From NCBI RefSeq assembly GCF_039888675.1, contig NZ_JBDQQR010000001.1, positions 2,418,001 through 2,482,000 on the forward strand: DNA of 64,000 bases. Reading direction: 5' to 3'. This document shows positions 25,030-33,099 of the stretch, in pieces. The notes beneath the pieces are model-generated. The model was not told where the DNA came from. It did not search any database and saw only the letters and a program-made list of their open reading frames with translations. This DNA is from Mesorhizobium sp. CAU 1732 (GTDB lineage Bacteria > Pseudomonadota > Alphaproteobacteria > Rhizobiales > Rhizobiaceae). The translations under genes and the position numbers were made by a program. How positions within the stretch are numbered: the first letter of the stretch is position 1; each line of letters begins with the position of its first letter.

Positions 25030-25137
25030 ATCGCCCCGTTCCGGCGTCCCCGCGGCCTTGGTGGCCGCATGGCGTCGAAACGGGGCGATCTCGTCGTCGA
25101 TAGGGGTTCCGGGCCGACCCTGCGGACGCCCGGAACC
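25030..25137. repeat. Two further stem-loops before the tctA 3' end
   Basis: ATCGCCCCGTT (25030-25040) pairs perfectly with AACGGGGCGAT (25079-25089), enclosing a smaller GCGGCC/GGCCGC hairpin. GGTTCCGGG (25105-25113) pairs with CCCGGAACC (25129-25137). The second lies 15 bases beyond the tctA stop and may end that transcript, though no U-run follows. Confidence 0.6.
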
Positions 25138-25151
25138 GAGGCTTGCGCGGT

Positions 25152-26669
25152 TTACGCTCCGGAAGCCGGCTCAGCTTTCCGGCGTTTGAAGATGTAGTCC
25201 CAAAGCGGCGTCTGGTTCAGGATCAGCAACAGGAAGCCGATGGTCAGAACCAGCGAGATCGGGTTGAGGAAGAAGGACGTCAGGAAGTCGACCGGGTCGC
25301 CACGCGACGACAGCACCGCACGACGGAACGACACGTCCATCAACGGCCCGAGGATGACGCCCAGGATGATCGGTCCCGGCTCGAAGCCATAGACTTTCAG
25401 GAAGTAGCCAAGCACGCCGAAGGCAAGCATCCAGTAGACGTCGGTGATGCTGTTCTGGATCGTGTAGGTGCCGACGACGGACAGAAGCACGATGATCGGG
25501 ATCAGCAGGCCTCGCGGCATCATCATGATCTTCGTGAAGATGCGGATGCCGGTAAGCCCGATGATGAGCAGCAGCGAGTTGGCGAGAACCAGCGCGCCGA
25601 CGATGAACCAGAACAGGTGCGGGGTTTCGACCATCAGCATCGGACCCGGCCTCAGCCCGTGGATGTAAAGCGCGCCGATGAAAAGCGCAGTCACCGCGTC
25701 GCCGGGAATGCCGAGCGTCAGCATCGGCACGAATGCACCGCCGATGACGGCGTTGTTCGCCGATTCCGGCGCGACGACGCCTTCATAGGCGCCCTGGCCG
25801 AACGGGCGGCTCGGGTTCTTCACCGTCCGCTTGGCCTGATCGTAGGCGATGAGGGCGGCGATGTCTCCGCCCGCACCCGGCAGTGCACCGACGGTCACGC
25901 CTATGGCGGAACTGCGCAACGACAGCGGCAGGTACTTGCGCACCTCCGCCCATGCCGGGACGATTTTCGAGACCTGCTGCTTGATCGGCTGAACGTCGAG
26001 GTTGCGAAGCTGGAACAGCGCCTCGGCGATGCCGAAGAAGCCGATCATCGCGGCGATATAGGAGATGCCGCCGAGCATGGAGACGCTGTCAAAGGTAAGG
26101 CGCGGCTGTGCGGTCAGATTGTCCAGCCCCACAAGTCCGATGATCACGCCCATCGCGGCGGCAAAGATGCCGCGTGCGAGCGAGCCGCCGGAAAGCCCGC
26201 CGACCAGCAGCAGGCCGATCATTGCGAGCAGCAGGAAATCGCGCGGGGCGAACTGCAACGCCAGCCCCGAGACCATGGGCGCTCCGATGGCGAGTATGAG
26301 GATGCCCACATAACCGCCGATGACGGAAACGACCGTGCTGATGCCGATCGCCTTGCCGGCTTCGCCGAGTTTCGCCAGTGGATAGCCGTCAAAGGCGGTG
26401 GCGACAGAGGCGGGCGTGCCGGGGATGTTGAGCAGGATGGCGGTCCGACTGCCGCCATAGACACCGCCGCAATAGACGCCGACCATCATGGCAAGTGCTG
26501 CGTTGACGTCCCACGAGAAGGTGAAGGAGATCAGGACCGAGGCGGCCATGGTGACGGAGATTCCGGGTATCGCGCCGACATAGACGCCCGCCCAGGTTCC
26601 GATCAGAACGATGAAGAAGAGGCTCGGATCGAGCCACGACATGAGAAAGTAGCCAAGAGACTCTGTCAT
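25152..26669 (-). CDS. tctA: Tripartite tricarboxylate transporter permease TctA
   Basis: This large membrane subunit of 505 residues has about 12 helices and the TctA signature: AGVYVGAIPGISVTMAASVLISFTF near the N-terminus, GVYCGGVYGGSRTAILLNIPGTPAS at about 65-90, and GALPGAGGDIAALIAYDQAKR in the second half, the pseudo-repeat of the first motif. It uses the proton or sodium gradient to import a carboxylate delivered by TctC. GGAGCACC precedes the ATG. It is the last gene of a tctCBA operon, 15 bases after tctB. Confidence 0.95.
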   Translation of the reverse strand: MTESLGYFLMSWLDPSLFFIVLIGTWAGVYVGAIPGISVTMAASVLISFTFSWDVNAALAMMVGVYCGGVYGGSRTAILLNIPGTPASVATAFDGYPLAKLGEAGKAIGISTVVSVIGGYVGILILAIGAPMVSGLALQFAPRDFLLLAMIGLLLVGGLSGGSLARGIFAAAMGVIIGLVGLDNLTAQPRLTFDSVSMLGGISYIAAMIGFFGIAEALFQLRNLDVQPIKQQVSKIVPAWAEVRKYLPLSLRSSAIGVTVGALPGAGGDIAALIAYDQAKRTVKNPSRPFGQGAYEGVVAPESANNAVIGGAFVPMLTLGIPGDAVTALFIGALYIHGLRPGPMLMVETPHLFWFIVGALVLANSLLLIIGLTGIRIFTKIMMMPRGLLIPIIVLLSVVGTYTIQNSITDVYWMLAFGVLGYFLKVYGFEPGPIILGVILGPLMDVSFRRAVLSSRGDPVDFLTSFFLNPISLVLTIGFLLLILNQTPLWDYIFKRRKAEPASGA

Positions 26670-26684
26670 TTGGGGTGCTCCTGG

Positions 26685-27152
26685 TCAGGGTAGATAGACG
26701 GAGAAGACGAAGCTGAAGATCGCAAAGACGAAGGCAAGCGCCGCTGCCGTCACCAGTGCCGAGCGCACCACGCCCTTGTGGTCCAGCATCATGAAGGACA
26801 CGAACAGGAAGATGGCCGACGCGACCCAGAAACCGGCATAGTCAAGCGTCGCCACATAGACTGCGCAGATGAGCATGTAGCCGACCATCGGCAGTGTCAC
26901 GATGGCCGCAAGGCGTTCCGACAACGGTGCCGTGACGTCGTCGGTGCGAACGCGCATGCGGATCGAGTTCGCCAGCATAACCAGCGTGGTGACGATCATC
27001 ACCCCCGCGGCGATCATCGGGAATACGCCGGCTCCGCTCATCGAGCTGAAGCCCTCGATCCCATAGGCTTCCCAGAAAAGGACGCATGACGCCACGAGAA
27101 GGAGGCCTTGGAAGACTATCTGCCCGGTCACGGGCTTTTGTGTATCGGTCAT
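26685..27152 (-). CDS. tctB: Tripartite tricarboxylate transporter small subunit TctB
   Basis: This protein of about 155 residues has four predicted membrane helices (QIVFQGLLLVASCVLFWEA, SGAGVFPMIAAGVMIVTTLVML, a third around VGYMLICAVYVATL, and SALVTAAALAFVFAIFSFVFSVYLP at the end). GVFPMIAAG is the TctB family motif. Its role is to support the large permease TctA. The start at 27152 (MTDTQ) is preferred; 27164 would add four residues. Poor conservation is normal for this subunit, so the gene order tctC-tctB-tctA is the strongest evidence. Confidence 0.88.
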   Translation of the reverse strand: MTDTQKPVTGQIVFQGLLLVASCVLFWEAYGIEGFSSMSGAGVFPMIAAGVMIVTTLVMLANSIRMRVRTDDVTAPLSERLAAIVTLPMVGYMLICAVYVATLDYAGFWVASAIFLFVSFMMLDHKGVVRSALVTAAALAFVFAIFSFVFSVYLP

Positions 27153-27226
27153 CGCTCGGTCCATTGCAGTGCGGCGAGGCTAGGACCTCGCCGCGTGTTG
27201 CTCTTGTTTCGGATTGCGACGGGCGG

Positions 27227-28219
27227 TCAGGGCCGCGGGATGCCGAGTGTCTCGGGCGAAACCTTGGCATCGCCGGTATCCTGCAGGATCCAGCTCGTCA
27301 CGGACTGCCAGCGTCGCATGAACTCGTCGGCTTCAGCGCCGGAGATGTCCATCCTGACCATTCCCGACTCCTCGATGAATTCCGACACGCGCGCGTCGGC
27401 AAGAGCGGCGGTGAAGGCCTCGTCGAGCTTCGCCTTGATGTCGTCCGGCGTATCGCGCTTCACGAAGACGCCCTGGAACGAGCCCCAGGGAAGGTACTGG
27501 GCGAGCTCCGGATATTCGTCGGTGATGACCGGGATATCGGGGAACTGGGCGATCGGCTCGGGGTCGAGGACGGCAAGGCCGCGGACGCGGCCGGCGCGCA
27601 GTAGCTCGGCGGCCGCAGGCAGGCTGACCGGCATGAAGTCGACATGGTTGCCTTGCAGCGCGGTCAGGCCCGGGCCCTCGCCGTCGAACGGCACCTGGGT
27701 CACCTCGCCCTTGACGACGGAGTTGAGCATGCCCATCGACACCGCGGGCGAGCCGCCGGGGCCGGTGGCGCCCATGCGGATCTGGCCGGGATTGGCCTTG
27801 ATGTCATCGACCAGCTCGGTCAGCGTCTTCCACTTCGCATCCGGATTGACGACGAAGACCTGGATGTTGCGGCCGATGATCTTGACCGGATGGAAGTCGG
27901 CATAATCCACCTGCGCGAGACCAAGCACCTTGTGAAGCTGCGGGTTTTCCGCGCCGAACAGGATGCTGTAGCCGTCGGCGGGACGGGAATTGATGTACTG
28001 GATGGAGATCGCTCCGACGCCGCCGGGGCGGTTCACCAGAACGATCTTCTTGCCGAGCGCCTGCTCGGCCGCGGGCGCCAGGACGCGCGCGAGGTTATCG
28101 CTCGCGCCGCCGGCGCCCCACATGATCGTGCCCTGAATGTCGCGGCTGGGATAATCCTGCGCCATCGCGGGACCACCAATCATCAACGCTGCCGCGACAG
28201 CGATCGCTTTCTTGAACAT
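27227..28219 (-). CDS. tctC: Tripartite tricarboxylate transporter substrate-binding protein TctC (Bug family)
   Basis: This is a periplasmic binding protein of 330 residues with a signal peptide (FKKAIAVAAALMIGGPAMA, cut before QDYPSR). Bug-family marks are YPSRDIQGTIMWGAGGASDNLARVLAPAAEQALGKKIVLVNRPGGVGAISIQYI and the later DEYPELAQYLPWGSFQGVFV. Ligands of this family are small carboxylates such as citrate, phthalates, glutamate or nicotinate. GGAGGAAT precedes the start at 28219. It opens the tctCBA operon. The upstream region holds GGTCA-GG-TGACC (28365-28376), a possible operator. Confidence 0.93.
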   Translation of the reverse strand: MFKKAIAVAAALMIGGPAMAQDYPSRDIQGTIMWGAGGASDNLARVLAPAAEQALGKKIVLVNRPGGVGAISIQYINSRPADGYSILFGAENPQLHKVLGLAQVDYADFHPVKIIGRNIQVFVVNPDAKWKTLTELVDDIKANPGQIRMGATGPGGSPAVSMGMLNSVVKGEVTQVPFDGEGPGLTALQGNHVDFMPVSLPAAAELLRAGRVRGLAVLDPEPIAQFPDIPVITDEYPELAQYLPWGSFQGVFVKRDTPDDIKAKLDEAFTAALADARVSEFIEESGMVRMDISGAEADEFMRRWQSVTSWILQDTGDAKVSPETLGIPRP

Positions 28220-28364
28220 GATTCCTCCACTTGAATTCAAAAACCGTCGCCGTGAGCGAACCGCTGTGCGGTCAGAACTCATGGGGAGGGTGAATTCGTT
28301 CTACAACGTGCACAAGAACATATACAAGAATTAATTTAGCCGTGCTAAGGGAGACTATCCGCGT

Positions 28365-28376
28365 GGTCAGGTGACC
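28365..28376. promoter_or_regulatory. Small inverted repeat between tctC and the aldo/keto reductase
   Basis: GGTCA-GG-TGACC lies in the 256-base divergent region between tctC and the AKR gene. It is a candidate operator; no adjacent regulator gene is available to assign. Confidence 0.3.
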
Positions 28377-28475
28377 TCACGTCATCGAAAACGGGTCGGG
28401 CCGGGTTGCGACTTTTGCCCTATCCCGGTCACGGATCGAATTCCATTCCACGGTCGAGCATCCAAGGAGTAGAGC

Positions 28476-29444
28476 GTGTCCATAAAGCGAGAACCCCGGT
28501 TGGGCGACATGCCAGGCTTCGGCATCGGTTGCGGCAGTCTCGCGAATGCCGACGGTGATGGCGCTTTCCGTGGCGTCGTCGAATTGGCGTTCGAGCGCGG
28601 CGTCCGCTACTTCGACACGGCCGCGTTGTATCTGGGCGGGCTCAGCGAACGACGCCTCGGCGAGGCACTGGCTGGCCGGAGCCACGACGAATTCATCGTC
28701 TCCACGAAAGTCGGCCGCACCCAGACACATTCGGGGTCGAGTATCGATCCGTCGGGCCTTCGGTCGTCCTGCGACTATTCCGCGGATGCCACGATGCGTT
28801 CCGTCGAGACGAGCTTGCGGCAGTTGGGGCTGGACCGTCTCGACATCGTGATGATCCACGACCTGACGAGGCAGCTTCACGGCCCCAGCTATGACGAGCG
28901 CTTCGACGAGGCGATGGCTGGTGCGTATGAGGCGCTTGTCGAATTGCGCAATGCCGGCACCGTCGGCGCGATCGGTGTTGCGACGATGGACTGGACGAGC
29001 TGCATGGATTTCGCGCTGGCGGGCGATTTCGACGCCTTCATGCCGGCGGGCCAGTACACGCTGCTGCATAGGGAGTGTGGTTCGCTGCTGGATCATTGCG
29101 CGGCCACGGGTGCGGCGTTTCTGGCCGCGTCGCCGTTCAATTCCGGCATTCTGGCGACCGGCGCGGTGGAAGGGGCATTCCACAACATGCAGCCTGCCGG
29201 GTCCGAAGCCCTGGCTCGCGTCGGCGCGATGGAGGCGATCTGCGCCCGTCACGGCGTGCCGCTCGCCGCGGCGGCGCTTCAGTTTCCCACCCGGCACGCG
29301 GTGGTATCGAGCATCGTCGTCGGCAGCCGCACGGCAGCCGAGCTGCAACGCAATCTCGATCTTTTGGACATGCCGATCCCGGACGAACTGTGGACCGAGC
29401 TCGATGCCGAGTACGCGGGCACCGCAGCGGCACGGACGATCTAG
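28476..29444 (+). CDS. Aldo/keto reductase
   Basis: This 322-residue AKR starts with GTG and has the catalytic tetrad D47 (YFDTAALY), Y52, K78 (STKVGR) and H128 (IHD). SIVVGSRTAAELQRNLDLL near the C-terminus is the NAD(P)-binding segment. It resembles D-threo-aldose 1-dehydrogenase/L-fucose dehydrogenase and pyridoxal 4-dehydrogenase members, which act as dehydrogenases in catabolism. It is divergent from tctCBA and convergent with the TIM-barrel gene at 29548, with a 50-bp palindromic repeat between them. AAGGAG precedes the start. Substrate unknown. Confidence 0.88.
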   Translation: MSIKREPRLGDMPGFGIGCGSLANADGDGAFRGVVELAFERGVRYFDTAALYLGGLSERRLGEALAGRSHDEFIVSTKVGRTQTHSGSSIDPSGLRSSCDYSADATMRSVETSLRQLGLDRLDIVMIHDLTRQLHGPSYDERFDEAMAGAYEALVELRNAGTVGAIGVATMDWTSCMDFALAGDFDAFMPAGQYTLLHRECGSLLDHCAATGAAFLAASPFNSGILATGAVEGAFHNMQPAGSEALARVGAMEAICARHGVPLAAAALQFPTRHAVVSSIVVGSRTAAELQRNLDLLDMPIPDELWTELDAEYAGTAAARTI

Positions 29445-29494
29445 ATCGCCGTGCATCCTGACGGGCGCACGAGCGGCGGTCCATCTCTTTGTTC

Positions 29495-29544
29495 GAGCAT
29501 CGGAACAGCCCGAAAACCGGATTCCACCTTTCGGCCCGATGCTC
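29495..29544. repeat. 50-bp palindromic intergenic repeat, copy 2 (inverted relative to copy 1)
   Basis: This element begins GAGCATCGGAACAGCC and ends GGCCCGATGCTC. Its reverse complement matches the element at 24913-24962 in 47 of 50 positions. It lies between the convergent AKR and TIM-barrel genes and could terminate both transcripts. Confidence 0.85.
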
Positions 29545-29547
29545 CGG

Positions 29548-30354
29548 CTAGCGGCGCAGGGCGGCCATGCCGGCGGTCATGTCCTCGATGGGCGTGGTCG
29601 ATATGATCTCCAGGATCGCCGCGCTGCCGCCGTCCTGCGCCGCCATTGCCTCCAGAATGGGTCCGAAGCGAACCGTCCCCTGACCGATGGCATCGTGTCG
29701 CCACGAGGTCCGGGTCGCATCCGAAAGATGGTACTGCCCGATCAACGCGCCCCAACGCCGGATCGCGGCGACCTGATCCTCGCCGATGAACTCGGCATTG
29801 GCGACATCGTAGGCGATCGAAGCGAAGCGTCTGTCGAACTGACTGACCCAGGCGCCCAGCCCATCGGCCGTGGGCAGCGGGGTCTGCGGGTGCGATTCGA
29901 AGAAAAGATGACTGCCGTGCGCGCGCGCGAGTTCCACGAGCCGCGCGGAGGCATCCGTGAGATGGCCGACGCTATCCTCGTGGCGCGGCGCGAGCAGCCC
30001 CGAGACCCGTCCCGGCACCACCACCACCCCGCGCGCGCCGAGATCGGCGGCAAGCAGGATCGCGGAGGCGTAGGCTTCAACGGTGCGCTCGCGCACTTCA
30101 GGCACGACGCTGCACAGATTGTAGTCGAGAGCGGGCAGGTTCAGCGATTCGATGCGCAAGCCTTCCGCTTCCAGCACGCGCCGCAACGTCGCGGGACCGT
30201 TTGCTCCACTCCCGTCGAACCAAAGGTGACCCGGCGCCAGCAGCACGTCGAAATCGTTGAGGCCGATCGCCGCCATCCGGCGCATCGCCGCGATGGCGGT
30301 CTCGCGCCAGATGAAGGAGAAGGTGCTGCCTGCGAGGCGTGGCGTTGTCATCAC
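29548..30354 (-). CDS. TIM-barrel isomerase/dehydratase-like protein
   Basis: This 268-residue protein is of the xylose-isomerase-like barrel family, which also contains 3-dehydroshikimate dehydratases and inosose dehydratases. Likely metal ligands are Glu in LFFESHPQT (about 153), Asp in IAYDVANAEF, His in GQYHLSDAT and Glu in AILEIIS. It overlaps the preceding shikimate-dehydrogenase-like gene by 4 bp (ATGA) and is the last gene of the five-gene operon headed by hydroxyquinol dioxygenase. The direct coupling to a shikimate/quinate-dehydrogenase relative makes a ring dehydratase role attractive. Isomerase or epimerase is an alternative. Confidence 0.78.
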   Translation of the reverse strand: MMTTPRLAGSTFSFIWRETAIAAMRRMAAIGLNDFDVLLAPGHLWFDGSGANGPATLRRVLEAEGLRIESLNLPALDYNLCSVVPEVRERTVEAYASAILLAADLGARGVVVVPGRVSGLLAPRHEDSVGHLTDASARLVELARAHGSHLFFESHPQTPLPTADGLGAWVSQFDRRFASIAYDVANAEFIGEDQVAAIRRWGALIGQYHLSDATRTSWRHDAIGQGTVRFGPILEAMAAQDGGSAAILEIISTTPIEDMTAGMAALRR

Positions 30355-31184
30355 GGCTTGTCCCTGGAAATGCGTGTTTCGTGCTGCGCGGCTTCGCCGA
30401 ACCAGAAGTCGAGCATCGACTGGCGCTCGGCCTCGAACATGTCGGCGCCGGTCGAGATGCCGCAGCCGAGCTTTCGGGCCGCGGCGAGCAATGGCGTGAT
30501 CTCGGGCAATGTGATGGCGTCGCTCACGAACATGTCCGCCGAAAGCTTCGCGATATCCACCGGCAGTGGATCGTCGGGACGCATGCCCGCGGGCGTGACG
30601 TTGGCGACGATGCCGAAGCCCGTGGGGTCGGCCGAACCGATCGTCGCACGCCCCGGATGGGGCGTCGAAAGCCGGGCGATGAGGTCGTCCCGGCGCGCCG
30701 GATCGGTGTCATGTATGGCAAGACTCTCGACGCCGGAGTCAAGAAGTTCGAGGCCGATGGCGCTGCCGGCGCCGCCGGCGCCGATGAGCAGGGCGCGCCG
30801 CCCGGCCGGTTCGCACCCCCTGGCGCGCATCGCCGCGATGCTGCCGGTGCCGTCCAGCATGTCGCCATGCCATCCGCCATCGGCGTTGCGCCGGGCGATG
30901 TTGCTGGAAGCGAGCAGGCGGCTGCGCTGGGACAGGGTTGCGCAGCGCGCCGCCGCGTCGAATTTGTGCGGCACCGTGAAGATCAGGCCATCGACGTTGC
31001 GCAGGGCGGTGGCCGCGCTGAAGAATGCGCCGAAGTCGGCGGGCGCCACGTCGATGGGCACGACGATCGCGTCACGACCGTTTTGCTCGAAGTGCCTCGT
31101 CAGGCCCGAAGGGGCTTTCACCTGGGCGATCGGATGGCCCAGGATGAAATAAATCCGTGTCGCGCCGCCATAATTGTCGAGCAA
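30351..31184 (-). CDS. Shikimate/quinate dehydrogenase-like protein
   Basis: This 277-residue protein is of the shikimate dehydrogenase family. The substrate-binding N-domain has YFILGHPIAQVKAPSGLTRHFE (the usual SxS of AroE is replaced by VKAPS), GLIFTVPHK with the catalytic Lys, and GDMLDGTG, equivalent to NTDG/GxNTDG. The cofactor domain has LLIGAGGAGSAIGLELL. The altered substrate loop argues for a catabolic or hydroaromatic substrate rather than biosynthetic shikimate. It sits between an SDR gene and a TIM-barrel dehydratase-like gene in the hydroxyquinol operon. Confidence 0.85.
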   Translation of the reverse strand: MLDNYGGATRIYFILGHPIAQVKAPSGLTRHFEQNGRDAIVVPIDVAPADFGAFFSAATALRNVDGLIFTVPHKFDAAARCATLSQRSRLLASSNIARRNADGGWHGDMLDGTGSIAAMRARGCEPAGRRALLIGAGGAGSAIGLELLDSGVESLAIHDTDPARRDDLIARLSTPHPGRATIGSADPTGFGIVANVTPAGMRPDDPLPVDIAKLSADMFVSDAITLPEITPLLAAARKLGCGISTGADMFEAERQSMLDFWFGEAAQHETRISRDKP

Positions 31185-31226
31185 GTCATCACCTCATGTT
31201 GGTCCGGTGCGCGTGGCGCGCCGCAT

Positions 31227-31964
31227 TCAATAGGTCGCGCGTCCGCCGGAAATGTCGAAGGTAAAGCCGGTTGTGAACGTGCACTCCGTGCTGGCGGCCC
31301 ACGACACCATCGCCGCGATCTCCGGGATTTGCAGGAAGCGGTTCATGGGGATTTTCGCCTTGCTGGCCGCGACGTGTTCCGCCGTCATCTCCTTGAAAAG
31401 GTCGGTCTCGGTAATGACGGGCGCGACGCAGTTGGCGAGGACGCCGGTTCCGGCCAGTTCGCGCGCCAGCGACTTGGTGAAGCCGATGACGCCCGCCTTC
31501 GCCGCCGCATAGGCGGAGATGCCGGGATTGCCTTCCTTGCCGGCGATCGAGGAGACGTTGACGATGCGGCCGTAGTCGCGGGCGCGCATATGCGGTACGG
31601 CGGCACGGCAGCAGTGGAAGACGCCGCCGAGGTCGATGGCCAGAACCTTCTGCCACGCATCCAGCGGGTAGTCCTCGACATGCGCGACCGGGCCATTGAT
31701 CCCCGCATTGTTGATGAGGATGTCGATGCCGCCGAACCGTCGGGCTGCCGCGTCGAAGGTCTCCTGCACCGCCATGGCATCGGCGACGTCCACGCGCTGC
31801 GTCATGGCGGGTTCGAAACCGGCGGATGTCGCATCGAAGGCGGCGAAGTCGAGGTCCCAGAGCACCACCGACGCGCCTTCGTCCACGAGGCGCCTGGCGA
31901 TGCCGCTGCCGATCCCGCGAGCCCCGCCGGTGACGATGGCGACGCGCCCATCATGCAGTCCCAT
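31227..31964 (-). CDS. Short-chain dehydrogenase/reductase
   Basis: This 245-residue classical SDR has TGGARGIG at 12-19, Asp37 (NAD type), NNAG at 85-88, Ser139 and Y152-x-x-x-K156. GIDILINNAGINGPV and the C-terminal TGFTFDISGGRATY are typical of FabG-like catabolic dehydrogenases. It is the third gene of the operon, 58 bases behind maleylacetate reductase and 42 bases before the shikimate-dehydrogenase-like gene. A dehydrogenation on a hydroxylated ring is likely from context only. Confidence 0.9.
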   Translation of the reverse strand: MGLHDGRVAIVTGGARGIGSGIARRLVDEGASVVLWDLDFAAFDATSAGFEPAMTQRVDVADAMAVQETFDAAARRFGGIDILINNAGINGPVAHVEDYPLDAWQKVLAIDLGGVFHCCRAAVPHMRARDYGRIVNVSSIAGKEGNPGISAYAAAKAGVIGFTKSLARELAGTGVLANCVAPVITETDLFKEMTAEHVAASKAKIPMNRFLQIPEIAAMVSWAASTECTFTTGFTFDISGGRATY

Positions 31965-32022
31965 GGACGAATTCCTTCTTCGGTTCAGTCGGATCAGGTG
32001 ATCGGCTTCGTGGAGCTTTCCG

Positions 32023-33099
32023 TCAGCCGGCATTTCGCCTGGGCGGAGTTTCGCCGCTCCATGCCCGCCGCAACAAAGCGAGGATTTCGGCTTCGTCGAG
32101 CGGTCTGGGATTCCAGTAGGGGTTCTGCACTGCCTGTGCCGCCGCCCTGGCGAGATCGGCCTCTCGCATGCCCAGAGCGGCCAGCGACGCCGGCGCGCCC
32201 ATGGCCGTTGCGCGGCCGAACAGTGCCGTCGCCGCATCGGTCGCGCCGAGCGCGCGCTCGATCGTGGCCATCGCTTCGGGCACGGCCTGCGCGACATAGG
32301 CGACACTGTGCGGCAGCATCACCGTGTGGGTCTCGGCATGCGGAAGATTGAAGGCGCCGCCCAGCGTGTGGCAGAGCTTGTGGTGGATCGCCATGCCGAC
32401 GGAACCGAGGCAAATCCCCGCGAGCCACGCGCCCTGCAGGGCACCGGCCCGCGCCTCCCGATCGTCCGGGTTCGCCACCACGCGGGGCAATGCGTCGCCG
32501 AGGCTGCGGATCGCCTGTTCGGCCAGCGCCGAAACGGCAGGGTTGCGGTCCTGCGCATAGAGCGCCTCGACCGCATGCGCCATCGCGTTCATGCCGCTGG
32601 TGACGGAGAGCGAGACCGGAAGTCCCATCGTCAGGTCGACGTCGTAGATGACAACCTCCGGCAGGATGGACGGGTCGCGCCGCGTGGTCTTGAGCCCGTC
32701 GCTGGTTTCGCCGAGGATCGGGGTCATTTCCGACCCGGCATAGGTCGTGGGGAGCACGATCTGCGGCAGGCCGAGGCGCGAGGCGATCGCCTTGCCGAGC
32801 CCGGTCGTCGAGCCGCCGCCGATGGCGACCGTGGCGTCGGCGTTCAGGGACAGGGCGATCTCGACGGCGCGATCCGTCACGTCGCTGGGCGTATGCATCG
32901 CAGCGCCGCCGAAATGGCCGGCGGCGCGCTCGCCCAGCACGGTGGCAGCGCGCGCGGCGAGCTCGGTCTGCTGCGGCGTGGTGAGGACCAGGGCCCGCCG
33001 GACGCCGAGACTGTCGGCCTCCTCGCCAAGGCGGGACAGGGTGCCGGATCCGAAGATCACCCGTGTCGGCAGCGGCGCGTAGACGAAAGCGTCGATCAT
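32023..33099 (-). CDS. Maleylacetate reductase
   Basis: This 358-residue protein is of the iron-containing-alcohol-dehydrogenase fold, specifically the maleylacetate reductase group: MIDAFVYAPLPTRVIFGSG at the N-terminus, GGGSTTGLGKAIASRLGLPQIVLPTTYAGSEMTPILG, and HHKLCHTLGGAFNLPHAETHTVMLPH. Metal-ligand His positions are only partly kept, which is usual in this metal-independent group. It reduces maleylacetate to 3-oxoadipate, the step after hydroxyquinol ring cleavage. Its start overlaps the dioxygenase stop by 4 bp, which supports the pathway assignment strongly. Confidence 0.94.
   Translation of the reverse strand: MIDAFVYAPLPTRVIFGSGTLSRLGEEADSLGVRRALVLTTPQQTELAARAATVLGERAAGHFGGAAMHTPSDVTDRAVEIALSLNADATVAIGGGSTTGLGKAIASRLGLPQIVLPTTYAGSEMTPILGETSDGLKTTRRDPSILPEVVIYDVDLTMGLPVSLSVTSGMNAMAHAVEALYAQDRNPAVSALAEQAIRSLGDALPRVVANPDDREARAGALQGAWLAGICLGSVGMAIHHKLCHTLGGAFNLPHAETHTVMLPHSVAYVAQAVPEAMATIERALGATDAATALFGRATAMGAPASLAALGMREADLARAAAQAVQNPYWNPRPLDEAEILALLRRAWSGETPPRRNAG

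Noticed and set aside
23078..25030. 650-codon open frame on the minus strand
   Set aside because: It is antisense to the hydrolase and SDR genes, which carry clear family motifs. Its composition is Arg/His/Asp-rich as expected from the complement of GC-rich coding DNA.
28891..31152. 753-codon plus-strand frame
   Set aside because: It starts inside the aldo/keto reductase in a wrong frame and runs antisense through two well-defined minus-strand genes.
30339..32351. 670-codon plus-strand frame
   Set aside because: Antisense to the shikimate-dehydrogenase-like and SDR genes; no motif or start signal.
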